NCBI GenBank assembly: GCA_014360685.1
Contig: JACIXB010000017.1
Span: forward strand, 124,001 to 188,000
Length of the DNA stretch: 64,000 nucleotides
Origin: Actinomycetota bacterium
GTDB lineage: Bacteria > Actinomycetota > Geothermincolia > Geothermincolales > RBG-13-55-18
Reading direction: 5' to 3'
Part shown: positions 9,383 through 18,632 of the stretch, in pieces
How the letters are laid out: every line of letters starts with the position of its first letter
Numbering within the stretch: position 1 is the first letter of the stretch
Program-made: the position numbers and the translations under genes
Notes under the pieces: generated by a model
The model's input: only the letters and a program-made list of their open reading frames with translations
What the model was told of the DNA's origin: nothing
Databases searched by the model: none

Positions 9383-10813
9383 TCAGCCCTCCGCGTCCCG
9401 TCCCGCCTTGACCGCCCGCAGGAGGATGACCCGTCCCTTCTTCCGCAGGCCGGGAAGTCTTTCCAGGCGCGGGAAGATGGAAAGTTCGCCGCGGTAAAGG
9501 GCGGGCAGCTTGAGATCCGGAAAGAGGGTGGTTACCTCACCTACCCGGAATCCATGGGCTTCGACGACAGCCCTTAGGGAGGCGGGCGTGAACGCGTTCC
9601 AAGGGGGGGTTCCGGGACGGGGCTCGAATCCCTTGAAGAGAGCGTTTCGGGCGGCGAGGACCAGGACACCCCCGGGCTTCAGCAACCGCGCCCATTCCCG
9701 CAGGACACCATCCACGTCCTCCACACGGTCCAGGGTGAACTGGGCGGCCAGGGCATCGAAATATCCGGTCGGAAAGGGAATGACGGCGGGATCCGCCCCC
9801 AGGCGCGTTATCCCCCGCGAGGCGGCGGGAGTTCCCTTCCCTTCAACGGCGCCCCTCGCCGCCGTGTCCGCCCAGGCCACATCCGTCTCCGCCAGCCCGG
9901 CGAGCAACCGTGCCAGTTTGCCCTCTCCCTCGCCTACCAGGAGCACGCGGGAGCCGCGGGGGGGACGGAGCATCTCGGCCACCCTTCCCGTCCGCACGTC
10001 GGCTTCCCTCCCCTGCAGCCGGGGTCGGGCCACGGCCATGAGGCTGGTGCAGAAGAAATAGCCCTGGGGTCGGGAGAAGAGGACGCGCATTGCCAACTTT
10101 TCCCATGGTCTTGGGTGGATGCCCACGAAGAAGCTGCGGGGAACCACCCGGGCGCGAAAGCCGGCCCCGGCGAGTGCGCGGTAGAGGCTCAACGGGCTCT
10201 GCTCGTTGACGTGCATGACATCGTCGTATTGGCCGCGAAGGTTCTCCGGGAGCTCCCGCCGCAGGAAAAGGCGGGCCGCGGAGCGTACCAGAGGGTATCC
10301 GAAGCGGTAGAACCAGGTGTTGGGACCGGTGTGCACGATGAAACTCCCACCGGGGCGCAGCACGCGCTGGACTTCCTTGAGGGTGGCCTCGATCTCGTAG
10401 GGATGGAGATGCTCGTAGACGTCGATGAGAAAGACCGCGTCGAAGGAACCGTCGGGAAAGTCCAGCCCCTTCGCGTCGGCCAGGCGAAATTCCGCCCTGG
10501 CGCGGGCCTGCTCGTTCAGCAGTGAGCGACGCTCCTCGGATAGCTCGATGGCCGCGGGGGAATAATCTATCCCCACCGCCCGGGCTCCCCGCCGCGCCGC
10601 CTCGCAGACCAGTTCCCCCCTGCCGCAGCCGATATCCAGGATCCACCGGCCGGTGATATCCCCGGCCAGGCGCAGGGCTTCCCGTATGCGGTCGGGTATC
10701 TTTTCCGGACCCTCGGCGAAGAGGTGATAGCCCTCGCAGTCGGTGGTGAAATACTCGCGCGTATAGAGGTCCGGAGGCACGGGATCCGGACGTCGCCGGC
10801 TTTGCTCTTTCAC
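9383..10813 (-). CDS. Tandem two-domain SAM methyltransferase
   Basis: This 476-residue protein has two class I methyltransferase domains. The first (about residues 50-230) has a canonical motif I, ILDIGCGRGELV, then GIDYSPAAIE and a FDAVFLIDVYEHLHP motif followed by LRPGGSFIVHTG. The second (about 285-460) has a degenerate motif I (VLLVGEGEGKLARLL) but keeps FDALAAQFTLDRVEDV and LKPGGVLVLAARN. The first domain is probably catalytic and the second could be regulatory or bind an acceptor. It starts at a GTG (10813) after GGAGGAGGG and is coupled to the downstream glycosyltransferase by a 4-bp gap. It probably methylates a sugar, or a lipid-linked sugar, in this polysaccharide pathway. Confidence 0.8.
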   Translation of the reverse strand: MKEQSRRRPDPVPPDLYTREYFTTDCEGYHLFAEGPEKIPDRIREALRLAGDITGRWILDIGCGRGELVCEAARRGARAVGIDYSPAAIELSEERRSLLNEQARARAEFRLADAKGLDFPDGSFDAVFLIDVYEHLHPYEIEATLKEVQRVLRPGGSFIVHTGPNTWFYRFGYPLVRSAARLFLRRELPENLRGQYDDVMHVNEQSPLSLYRALAGAGFRARVVPRSFFVGIHPRPWEKLAMRVLFSRPQGYFFCTSLMAVARPRLQGREADVRTGRVAEMLRPPRGSRVLLVGEGEGKLARLLAGLAETDVAWADTAARGAVEGKGTPAASRGITRLGADPAVIPFPTGYFDALAAQFTLDRVEDVDGVLREWARLLKPGGVLVLAARNALFKGFEPRPGTPPWNAFTPASLRAVVEAHGFRVGEVTTLFPDLKLPALYRGELSIFPRLERLPGLRKKGRVILLRAVKAGRDAEG

Positions 10814-10946
10814 CCCTTACCGCCCTCCTCCGCAACGTGCCGGGTTCTCGTTCTTTCCCCCGGGCCTGCCGCCATCACCGGCCCGCGGGGCCGTGGTCCG
10901 GCGGCCGGCATGTCGCATACCCTCTCTATTTACCATTTTATGGCAT

Positions 10947-12002
10947 TCAACGCATGTATTCCTCGAACCATGCGAACATCAGTTCCCAGACCTCCAGTCT
11001 CCCGGCCGGGTCGTTCACGCAATGGGCTTCCTGGGGATAGATCTTGATCTCCACCGTCTTTCCCGCCGCCTTCAGGGCCTCGTAGAGTCGGTAGGCCTGG
11101 TCCACCGGGCACAAGGGGTCCTTGGCGCCGTGAATGATGAGCGTGGCGGCGTGCATGTCGTTCACGTAGTTAAGGGCGGATCGCACCGCGTATTCCTGCG
11201 GGACCTCCTCCGGGGTCCCGCCCACCATGGGAACGAACTGGTCCAGGAGCGCCCTCACGTTGGGATCCGACGATTCCCGGGCATTGCGGTAGAGGTCCGC
11301 GGCGTCGTAGAAGCCCGCCTCGGCCACCACCGCCTTGACCCGCGGGTCCCTTTCCGCGGCCAGCACGGCTATGGCCGCGCCGTGGCTCTGTCCGTACATC
11401 GCCACCTTGCCTCCGCTGAGGAGGCCCCGGGATTCCAGGTAATCCAGGGCGGCTATGACGTCGTCCACCTCACCCTTGGCCCCCTCGTGCCGGCCCTGGG
11501 ACTCGCCGCTACCCCGGTAATCGGGGTTGAAGACCAGGTATCCACGGTCGCGGATGAGGAGGGCCACATCGGCGAAGTCGCCCGCGGTCCCGAAGCCGGC
11601 GTGGTTCACGATGACCGTGGGCCAGGGCCCATCCCCTTCGGGGGGGCGGAAGAGCAGCCCGGACACGGTCAACCCCCCACTGCTGGGATAAAAAACCCGT
11701 TCGGCCACCAGCTTCAGGGTGGGCAGGATGCTGTATACCTCGTCGATGAGGCGGTCGGCGCGCCCGAAGTCACCCTGGTTGTAGGCCTCCAGGGCCTCCA
11801 TCCACTTGGAGCGTGCCGGGCGTACGTCGTATCCCTGGTTGGCCTTCTGGCTGATCTCGTTGGCCGCTGCCAGGCCGCGCACGGTGACCGTGGCCTGGTC
11901 GATGATGCGGGTGACCGAGCATCCGCATCCCGCGTTCAAAAGGGCAATCCCCAGGATGATGAGGGATGCCGTGACGGCCCGCAGGCGATTTCCCAGGCGC
12001 AT
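10947..12002 (-). CDS. Lipoprotein alpha/beta hydrolase (S9/dienelactone-hydrolase type)
   Basis: A 351-residue predicted extracytoplasmic lipoprotein. The signal peptide ends in lipobox LNAGC (C26), followed by a short helical linker and an alpha/beta hydrolase fold. The oxyanion region has HAGFGTAGD, the nucleophile elbow is GQSHG (S206), and likely acid and base are the Asp in GAKDPLCP and the His in PQEAHCVND. NPDYRGSGES resembles prolyl-oligopeptidase-like (S9) hydrolases. The ATG at 12002 follows GGAGGAGCGGG. It could be an esterase or deacylase acting on surface glycans or a peptidase; substrate unknown. It is transcribed with, or just before, the methyltransferase. Confidence 0.82.
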   Translation of the reverse strand: MRLGNRLRAVTASLIILGIALLNAGCGCSVTRIIDQATVTVRGLAAANEISQKANQGYDVRPARSKWMEALEAYNQGDFGRADRLIDEVYSILPTLKLVAERVFYPSSGGLTVSGLLFRPPEGDGPWPTVIVNHAGFGTAGDFADVALLIRDRGYLVFNPDYRGSGESQGRHEGAKGEVDDVIAALDYLESRGLLSGGKVAMYGQSHGAAIAVLAAERDPRVKAVVAEAGFYDAADLYRNARESSDPNVRALLDQFVPMVGGTPEEVPQEYAVRSALNYVNDMHAATLIIHGAKDPLCPVDQAYRLYEALKAAGKTVEIKIYPQEAHCVNDPAGRLEVWELMFAWFEEYMR

Positions 12003-12398
12003 TTATCCCGCTCCTCCGCTTCTTCTCGAGCCGCGAAGGGCCTCGGGGTCGGCAAACGGCCCCGTATCACCACCATCGGGCGGGCTCGAGACCCGGGTCC
12101 CGCCCCCCACACCGAAGCCCATCCCCGGCCTCTTGCCCCCCGGGCTTCCGGATATCCTCCCCGCGGCCCGGCGGCTTTGCCGCTTCCTTTACGACTCGTC
12201 GCGTCCGAAGGTCACACGCCCTTGAGAGCGGCTCGCACCCCGGAAAGTTCCCGGAGCGCTTCCCCTTTCCCGGTAAAAGCCTCCCAAGGAAGTTCTGGAT
12301 CTCGAATCTTCCCGGGCCATAAAAAATTTTAGTACTTTAGCCGGGGATTATCCCACTCGATCCCCGCGGGACAGCCACCGGTAATCCGGACCCGCCTT
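12003..12398. other. Intergenic region upstream of the lipoprotein hydrolase
   Basis: No gene is supported. An AT-rich island at 12318-12345 (a run of A then T) in otherwise GC-rich DNA could hold a minus-strand promoter, but no clear -35 is visible. Confidence 0.45.
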
Positions 12399-14135
12399 TC
12401 ATCCCGCCTCCCCGACGGTCAGAAGGCGGTTCAATTCCCTCAACCGCCTGGGGCTGAAGGCCCCCGTGAGCGTTCCGATGCCCAGGTATAGGGCGACAAG
12501 GGCGAAGCATATGAGCAGGGAATACCACAGGGAGGCCAGGAAGGTCTCCCTCCAGGCGGCGAGGGCGAAATAGAGGGCGAAGCCCGCTCCGTAGAGAACG
12601 GCCATGACCAGGAGGGGCGGGGCCGCGAAACGCAGGGGATTAAGGGGATGGCCGAGGTCTCTGGAGAGCAAGCGGGCCAGGATGCAGAAGACCAGGAACT
12701 CGCTGGCCAGGACGGTGGCTGCGGCTCCGGTATATCCCCACAAAGGTATGGTCACCAGGTCCAGCACGCCCTTGATGGCCAGGGAGGCCGTCACCACCTT
12801 GGTTAGCTCCCGCTGGCGGTTGATGACCACGAAGAAGGGGAAGCTGATGGCGGTCATGAAGGTGAAATTCATGGCCCCCATGGTCAGCCAGGTGGCGTGC
12901 CAGGCCCGAATGAAATCATGTTTCTGCAGCACCAGCACGGGGCGGGCCAGGAAGGGGACGGTTACGGCCAGGAAGGCTATGGAAAGCCAGGCGTAACCCA
13001 GGAGGTGCTCCCATATTTCCCCGAGCCTCTCGGGATGCCTTCCCCCCACCTTGGAAATGCTCGGAAGGACCGCCATGTTCACGGCCAGGGTGAGGAAGAC
13101 GAAGGCCTTGGCGAACATCCCGGCGGCCCCGTAAAGACCGACCTCGGCATCGCCTCGGAACCACGAGAGTATGGGTATGTCCATGCCCGCGTAAACGGTA
13201 ACCCCGGCAGCCACCACCGCCAGTGGCCAGGCGCCGGAAAGGAGGTATCGCCATAAAGGCTTCTCCACCACCAGGAAGCCCAGTCGGAAATCCGGTTCTC
13301 CACGCGGAGGCGGTTGCGGAGGACGGGATACGGCTCCCTCCTCCGTTCCGGTGTCCCGGCCCGGCAGGTCTGCGGTGCCGTCCGCACCCCCCATGAGCTC
13401 GGCGTAGGCGTAATCCGCGAGTAATGCTTCCGAGGCCGCCTCTCCCACCTCCTTGGCGGGCCTTACCAGGGCTTCCATCGCCGCCGCCCCTCCCCCCTCC
13501 GCGATGGCCAACCGGCGCCGCAGGCGTCGGTAGAGGGGATAGAGATGCAGGATGGAGTAGACGTAGGTGAGCAGGTACACCAGGACCAGCAGCACCAGGA
13601 CGTGCGGGAAACCGGCGGTCACCAGCCATATGGAAAGACCCACTTTCATGATCCCCATCACCAGGTAGACCGCGGCCACGAGGACCAATTTCTCCATGGC
13701 GATGAAGTTCTCGGCCAGGGAGTTGGAAAGGGGTTGCTCGACCAGGAGGCAGAAGGCGATGGTGAACACCACCCAGAACTTTTCCCCGGCACCGGCCGTG
13801 GAACCCTGCGCGGCGAAGCTCACCAGGTTGGTCAGCATGAGCAGGAGGAAGGCCAGTAAACCCAGCAAGAGGCGGAGCGAGACGATGTTGGCGAAATAGC
13901 GGTGCATTCGCGAGGGCTCCTGGGATATGTCCCTTATGGAAATATTTCCCAAGCCGAAATCCGGCAGGACCTGGAAGATGGTGTAGAGCGCGAAGGCGTA
14001 GTTGTAAATGCCGGCCTTCTCCGGTCCCAGGTTGCGGTTGATGACGATGGCTAAAAGAAAAGTGAGTCCCGAGGTGACCACCCTGGCCCCCACCAGGGCC
14101 GCCGTGTTCTTGGTAAGCCTTCCCACACGTTCCAT
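12399..14135 (-). CDS. Wzx/MATE-type polysaccharide flippase with a hydrophilic insertion
   Basis: A 578-residue polytopic membrane protein of the MOP superfamily, expected to flip undecaprenyl-linked repeat units across the membrane. The N terminus (RLTKNTAALVGARVVTSGLTF) and the GIYNYAFALYTIF and PDFGLGNISIRDIS segments are typical of Wzx/RfbX proteins. About 12-14 hydrophobic segments are visible. Between helices 6 and 7 lies an unusual hydrophilic insertion of about 90 residues, Ala/Glu- and Pro-rich (from about 215 to 305), likely a cytoplasmic loop. I start at the ATG at 14135; the 36-codon upstream extension is Arg-rich and unlike the family. It lies just downstream of the Wzz-like gene, consistent with an export operon. 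Confidence 0.87.
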   Translation of the reverse strand: MERVGRLTKNTAALVGARVVTSGLTFLLAIVINRNLGPEKAGIYNYAFALYTIFQVLPDFGLGNISIRDISQEPSRMHRYFANIVSLRLLLGLLAFLLLMLTNLVSFAAQGSTAGAGEKFWVVFTIAFCLLVEQPLSNSLAENFIAMEKLVLVAAVYLVMGIMKVGLSIWLVTAGFPHVLVLLVLVYLLTYVYSILHLYPLYRRLRRRLAIAEGGGAAAMEALVRPAKEVGEAASEALLADYAYAELMGGADGTADLPGRDTGTEEGAVSRPPQPPPRGEPDFRLGFLVVEKPLWRYLLSGAWPLAVVAAGVTVYAGMDIPILSWFRGDAEVGLYGAAGMFAKAFVFLTLAVNMAVLPSISKVGGRHPERLGEIWEHLLGYAWLSIAFLAVTVPFLARPVLVLQKHDFIRAWHATWLTMGAMNFTFMTAISFPFFVVINRQRELTKVVTASLAIKGVLDLVTIPLWGYTGAAATVLASEFLVFCILARLLSRDLGHPLNPLRFAAPPLLVMAVLYGAGFALYFALAAWRETFLASLWYSLLICFALVALYLGIGTLTGAFSPRRLRELNRLLTVGEAG

Positions 14136-14276
14136 GTCGCGTCTTTCCCGGCCTCTTGTTCCCCTTTCCCAACCGCAGGGAAGGAAAAAGGCCCGTCTTC
14201 CCCTGTCGCCTTTTACTCGTTTGCTGCGGGTCCTTCCCGCCACGGGATTACCGGGCCTCCGACTGCGGCGTTGCCC

Positions 14277-16376
14277 TTATTCCCAGTCTACCTCCTCCTC
14301 GGGTTCCTCCCCCTCACGGTCACCTACCGCGGTTTCCGCGCTTTCGGTTTCCCTTGCCTCGGGATTACCCCGTTGGAGGCGTAGGCGCCTCTTCTCCTTG
14401 CGTTTCGGCTCCCCCGGGGATTCCGCCGCCACTTGCGGTGCGGAGGTCGGCTCTTCCCCCCTCGATGCGGAAACAGGCCACCTCCCCGCGGAAAACCTGG
14501 CCCCCGCGGCGAGAAGCATCTCCTGGAGGTGTCGGCGGGCTTCCGCCTCGTCCATGTGGACGAATTCCCCTTCCCGCCTAATCATGCGGATGATGGCCTC
14601 GGTGATTTTTACCGTGTCCTCCTCGCCGATGCGGTAGCGGCGGAGAAAGGCGCGGTAGTACGCGGTGATGGCCAAGGAAGCCGACTCTCTCACGTCCTCC
14701 TTCTCGGAATTGAGGGCGCGCAGCCAGTTCTTGGGGATGGGGGCACCCGCCTCGCCCAAGCGCGCGAATTCCTCCGCGACCCTCTCGTCCGGCGCGCCGG
14801 GCTCCTCCGCCGTGAGATCCCGCGAAGCCGATTCCGGGGATGACGTTGTTGCGGTTCGTCCACCGCCTTCCCGTTCCAGGGCCTGTACGGGCGCCGTTTC
14901 CTTGCGCCGGTGGGCCGTACCGCGGACCGCGGTATCCCCGGCAAATCGCGGCTTCCGCGAGGGCGATTTCCTCTCGCCGCGCGGGAGAGACCGTTCGGCC
15001 GCCGCCCCGGGCTCGGCTCGCTCCGCCTTTTCCCTCCCCTTTACCTTGAAGTTGGCCAGGGCCACGCCGATGGGAACTACTCCCAGGAGGCGCAGGTTGT
15101 GCATGGCTTCCCCGGCCACCACCCGGGTGCAGAGGCCCACGTCGATGACCACCAGGCAGGATCGCGCCTGGGCCGCCACCACGGCTCCGTCCATGGAACC
15201 CACCAGGGGAGGAGCATAAAGCACCACTTGGTCGTACAGCTCTTCCAGTTCCCGCAAGCCCTCGGAGAAGGAGGTCAGCGAGAGGAGATCGGAGGAGTTC
15301 TCGCAGCGCTCGCCCGCCGCCAGGAAGGAGAGATTGGCTATACCCGTCGCCCGGATGTTCTTCTTGAGATCTCCATCCCCCTTGAGCGCCTCCGCCAGGC
15401 CGGGCCTGTTCCGGGCGTCGAGCAGCCGGCTTAAAGCCCCCTCGCGGAGGTCGCAGTCGATGAGGAGGGTGTCCCTCTCGGTGTAGGCGATGCTCGCCGC
15501 CAGGTTGGCGGCCACGGCCGGCGCGGCCTCGAAGGGGATGGCCGGCACGGCGAGGATGGAACGCGGAGGTTCGCCCTTGCGGGTGAGCAGGATTCCCGAG
15601 CGCAGCTCGGAATAGGCCTCCCAGGTGGGGGAACCCTCGCCGAAAAAGGGGAGCAGCTTCAGCGCCCGCTCCCTTTTGGCCCGGGGAATTATCCCCAGGA
15701 CGGGAAGCCCCAGGAGCTCCTCCGCTTCCCTGGGGGAGCGGAAGTGGGGATCAAAGAACTCGATGATCACCGCCAGCCCTATTCCAAGGAGAAGCCCCAC
15801 GAAAACGCCCAAGCCCAGGTAAGCGGCGGGCTTGGGTTGGGTGGGCTTGGGAGGGGGCACGGCACGGTTGGTGAAGACCATGCTCCCGTTGAGCAGGAGG
15901 GTCTTGAAGCTCTCGTCGTAGAACTCGTTGGCCTCGCTGCGCAGGGTCTTGAGGACCAGCACCTCGCCCCAGGCGTTGGCGATGTCCGCCACCCGGGTGG
16001 GACTCCCGTCGGTGAAGGTGATCCTGACCGAGGTGGAATTGGCCTCCGGCACGGCGCTGACTTTCTTGAGCAGTTCCTCGGGGGCGATGTCCATGCCCTC
16101 CTGAGAGAGGCGCTTGCTCACCGCCTCGGCAACCCCCAGCCCCTCGGTGAAATTGGCTATGGAGGGCATGAGAGCCACGTATGCGGTCTGGGTAAGGGCG
16201 TCGGGGAGCTTGGTGGTGGGGTTGATGGGGGCGGTGGCGGAGACGGCGATCTCCACCTTGTAGACCGGGCTCTGCACCTTGGTGACCACGGCCGCCACCA
16301 GGAGGGCCAGGAGGAGGACGGCCGCGATCATCCACCAACGCTTGCTTATGGCCAGGCCCACGTCCCTGAGTTTCAT
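14277..16376 (-). CDS. Wzz-like co-polymerase with degenerate BY-kinase domain and C-terminal extension
   Basis: A 699-residue protein. Residues 1-210 form a Wzz domain with helices near 14-34 and 185-207 and the Pro-rich PPPKPTQPKP before the second helix. Residues 225-440 align with bacterial tyrosine (BY) kinases: the start EAYSELRSGIL and the Walker A' strand TLLIDCDLR are kept. The P-loop, however, reads AIPFEAAPAVAANLA where GxGKST is expected, and the Walker B strand is VVLYAPP instead of ILDTPP. ATP hydrolysis is therefore unlikely. The last 250 residues are low-complexity and charged with a helical block, and lack a tyrosine cluster. It probably sets chain length as a structural or regulatory partner of the polymerase. 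ATG at 16376 after AAGGCGG. Confidence 0.85.
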   Translation of the reverse strand: MKLRDVGLAISKRWWMIAAVLLLALLVAAVVTKVQSPVYKVEIAVSATAPINPTTKLPDALTQTAYVALMPSIANFTEGLGVAEAVSKRLSQEGMDIAPEELLKKVSAVPEANSTSVRITFTDGSPTRVADIANAWGEVLVLKTLRSEANEFYDESFKTLLLNGSMVFTNRAVPPPKPTQPKPAAYLGLGVFVGLLLGIGLAVIIEFFDPHFRSPREAEELLGLPVLGIIPRAKRERALKLLPFFGEGSPTWEAYSELRSGILLTRKGEPPRSILAVPAIPFEAAPAVAANLAASIAYTERDTLLIDCDLREGALSRLLDARNRPGLAEALKGDGDLKKNIRATGIANLSFLAAGERCENSSDLLSLTSFSEGLRELEELYDQVVLYAPPLVGSMDGAVVAAQARSCLVVIDVGLCTRVVAGEAMHNLRLLGVVPIGVALANFKVKGREKAERAEPGAAAERSLPRGERKSPSRKPRFAGDTAVRGTAHRRKETAPVQALEREGGGRTATTSSPESASRDLTAEEPGAPDERVAEEFARLGEAGAPIPKNWLRALNSEKEDVRESASLAITAYYRAFLRRYRIGEEDTVKITEAIIRMIRREGEFVHMDEAEARRHLQEMLLAAGARFSAGRWPVSASRGEEPTSAPQVAAESPGEPKRKEKRRLRLQRGNPEARETESAETAVGDREGEEPEEEVDWE

Positions 16377-17026
16377 GTTTCCGCCTTCCCCTTACCGCTC
16401 GCCCCGTCCGGCGGAAAAACCGCTCCCCGGGCCGCCGAACGGTCCACACGTGGTAATATCGGTATCCACGCCCCTTTCTTTATCGGGTTCATTATAGCAA
16501 TGTGCGGGGAGCGGTTTCCCCATGCGACGGCCAGGGAGCGGTGCTCCCGGTGTGAAATCGCGCCTGGGAATCCAGCCGGTGGACCAAGGCAACGCGTCGA
16601 GTTTTACCGGCACGGGGTAGGCGCTTTCCCTGGGGGCGAGGGGATGGAGGGGGGAAGGGCGGGCATCGCGCCCGGGGTAGGCGGCTTCGCCCCCGGCGCG
16701 CCCTTCATCCGAGGCTCATGATTCCGGGCCCGCTGACGATATTCTCATTGCGGCCTTTTGCCGCGCGAGCGGCGACCTGGAATCTGGACAGGCCGGCGGG
16801 GTGACGGCGGACGGTCGGCAAGGGGGCGACATCCTGCGGCTTTGGGCTCCCAAGGGCGTCCGCATAAGGATGTTTGGTGCCCGGAGGCGGTCCCCGGGAA
16901 CGGGAAGGCAACCGCGTGATCTTATAATCTTGTTCGTAGGACATCCCGATCCGGGGTACGGCGCCCCGGGGAACCGGGATCGGCTCGCAGGGTGGTGAAC
17001 GGCGGTCGGCGAAAGGAGCGATGGCC
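16377..17026. other. Divergent intergenic region between Wzz-like and acyltransferase genes
   Basis: This 650-bp region separates two divergent operons and must hold both promoters. A TATAAT on the minus strand at 16491-16496 lies about 115 bp before the Wzz-like start, and another TATAAT on the plus strand (16923-16928) lies about 100 bp before the acyltransferase start. Neither has a good -35 at 16-18 bp. No gene is supported. Confidence 0.5.
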
Positions 17027-17761
17027 ATGGACTTTGAGCTCTGGATGAAGGCGGCACGGGGATATTTCTTCCTGGGGAGAAACCTGTTGGCGGGGAAGGT
17101 CACCAACAAGGTGCTCGACCTCTTGGCCTTTCTCGATTACCGCCTTCTCATGATCCTCTCCATGTGGCACCCCGACCACGCCGCCCGTATCAAGCTGCTC
17201 CGCAAGCGGGGGGTGCGGATCTCGGAGAAGGCCTGGGTAGACCTGGGGGTATGGATCGAGATGACCACTCCCCAGCACGTGGTCATCGAGGATTACGCCA
17301 AGATAGCCTTCGGGGCCGTCATCTTCGCCCACGACGCGGCGGTGAACTCCGTGGCCGATCTTCCCATGCGCGTCCAGGAGACCCGCATCGGGTACAACTC
17401 GGCCATAGGGGCGCGCTCCATCATCATGCCCGGCGTGACGGTGGGCGAGCACTGCGGGGTGCTCCCGGGATCGGTGGTGACCAAGGACGTTCCGGACCAT
17501 ACCGTGTGGGGCGGTGTCCCGGCGGTGCAGATGTTCACCTCCGAGGAACTGGGCCTGGCCTGGCAGGCGGACGTCCTGGCCCATCCGGAGAAGTACTACG
17601 ACCATCCCAACGTGGCCCGGGCGCCCTCCACGCCCTTCGACCATCTCTTGACCTGGAGGGATTCGGGGGTCAAGGTTAGGGACTGGATGGAGTTGCGCAC
17701 CGGCACCCCCTTTGACTACATCATAGAGTTCAAGCAGCGGAGGAAAGAGCGGGGGGACTGA
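17027..17761 (+). CDS. Left-handed beta-helix (hexapeptide) acyltransferase
   Basis: A 244-residue acyltransferase with hexapeptide repeats: WVDLGVWIEM, HVVIEDYAKIAFGAVI, TRIGYNSAIGARSIIMPGVTVG and the closing GVLPGSVVTKDVPDHTVWGGVPA typical of LbH acetyltransferases. FAHDAAVN supplies the likely catalytic His. I prefer the ATG at 17027 because AAGGAG (17014-17018) is then about 8 bp away; the ATG at 17021 would be only 2 bp from it. First gene of a plus-strand run of six polysaccharide genes. Likely O- or N-acetylates a sugar in the repeat unit. Confidence 0.85.
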   Translation: MDFELWMKAARGYFFLGRNLLAGKVTNKVLDLLAFLDYRLLMILSMWHPDHAARIKLLRKRGVRISEKAWVDLGVWIEMTTPQHVVIEDYAKIAFGAVIFAHDAAVNSVADLPMRVQETRIGYNSAIGARSIIMPGVTVGEHCGVLPGSVVTKDVPDHTVWGGVPAVQMFTSEELGLAWQADVLAHPEKYYDHPNVARAPSTPFDHLLTWRDSGVKVRDWMELRTGTPFDYIIEFKQRRKERGD

Positions 17762-17985
17762 AACGCGCCTCCCCGTGCAGGGTCAGGGATTCCGGCAACA
17801 GGAAAAGGGCGGGAGGGCCGGAGTCCCGGCCTACCCGGGGCCCTTCGCCGCATGCCGATCACGGTCGGGGAGGGCGCTGGGTACGGACGGAGGGCCAGTG
17901 GAGGTAGGTGGCCGGGAAAGAAAGGCGGAGTCGGGAAAGGTGTTTCGAGCCCGCGCCTAGCGGACCCCTGCAGGAAAGGGATGCC

Positions 17986-18624
17986 ATGTACGACGAGGAA
18001 TATTACCGTTACCGGGAATCCACCCGGGATTTCCGCGTGGAGGCGGGGTTATTGTACCGGCTGCTGCAGCCCGAGCCGGACAGCGGCATCCTGGAGGTGG
18101 GATGCGGCGGCGGGGCTTTCCTGGCCTTCCTGGAGGGGAGGGGGCACCGCGCGGTGGGGGTGGACCTGCTCGAGGAAGCGGTGCGCCTGGCCCGCCGCAA
18201 GGCGCCCCGCAGCACGGTCCTTCGCGCTGACGCCTCTCGCCTTCCCTTCCCGGATCACTCCTTCGACCGCCTGGTGAGCCACCACCTGGTGGAGCACCTG
18301 GAGGACCTGCGGGGAGCCCTGCTGGAGTGGAGGAGGGTGCTCAAGCCGGGAGGGATAATGGTGTTGTGCACCCCCAACCGGCTCTATCCCAGCCCCCGCA
18401 TCTTCGATGACCCCGGTCACGTGCGCCTCTACGGCCGGAAGGAGCTCGAGGATGTGGTAGCGGGTTGCGGGTTCCGGGTGAAGGAGTCCTGCACCGTCTT
18501 CCCGCACCTGCTGCGGGACCGGTTGAGCGTGGCGCTGGGCGTACCTCTCTACCGCCTCTTTTACCGCCTGCCGCGCTTCCGGGAACGGGGCCGAAGCCTC
18601 TTTCTTTCCGCCGTAAGGGAGTGA
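17986..18624 (+). CDS. SAM-dependent methyltransferase (class I)
   Basis: A 212-residue class I methyltransferase: motif I ILEVGCGGGAFLAFL, motif II GVDLLEEAV, the FDRLVSHHLVEHLEDL post-motif and LKPGGIMVLCTPN. FDDPGHVRLYG is typical of sugar or ubiquinone-type methyltransferases in glycan clusters. The ATG at 17986 is preceded by AGGAAAGGGATG, and 224 bp of unassigned sequence separate it from the acyltransferase. The glycosyltransferase begins 8 bp after its stop, so they are co-transcribed. The acceptor is probably a sugar hydroxyl or carboxyl, but this is inferred from context only. Confidence 0.87.
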   Translation: MYDEEYYRYRESTRDFRVEAGLLYRLLQPEPDSGILEVGCGGGAFLAFLEGRGHRAVGVDLLEEAVRLARRKAPRSTVLRADASRLPFPDHSFDRLVSHHLVEHLEDLRGALLEWRRVLKPGGIMVLCTPNRLYPSPRIFDDPGHVRLYGRKELEDVVAGCGFRVKESCTVFPHLLRDRLSVALGVPLYRLFYRLPRFRERGRSLFLSAVRE

Positions 18625-18632
18625 GTCGGGGG

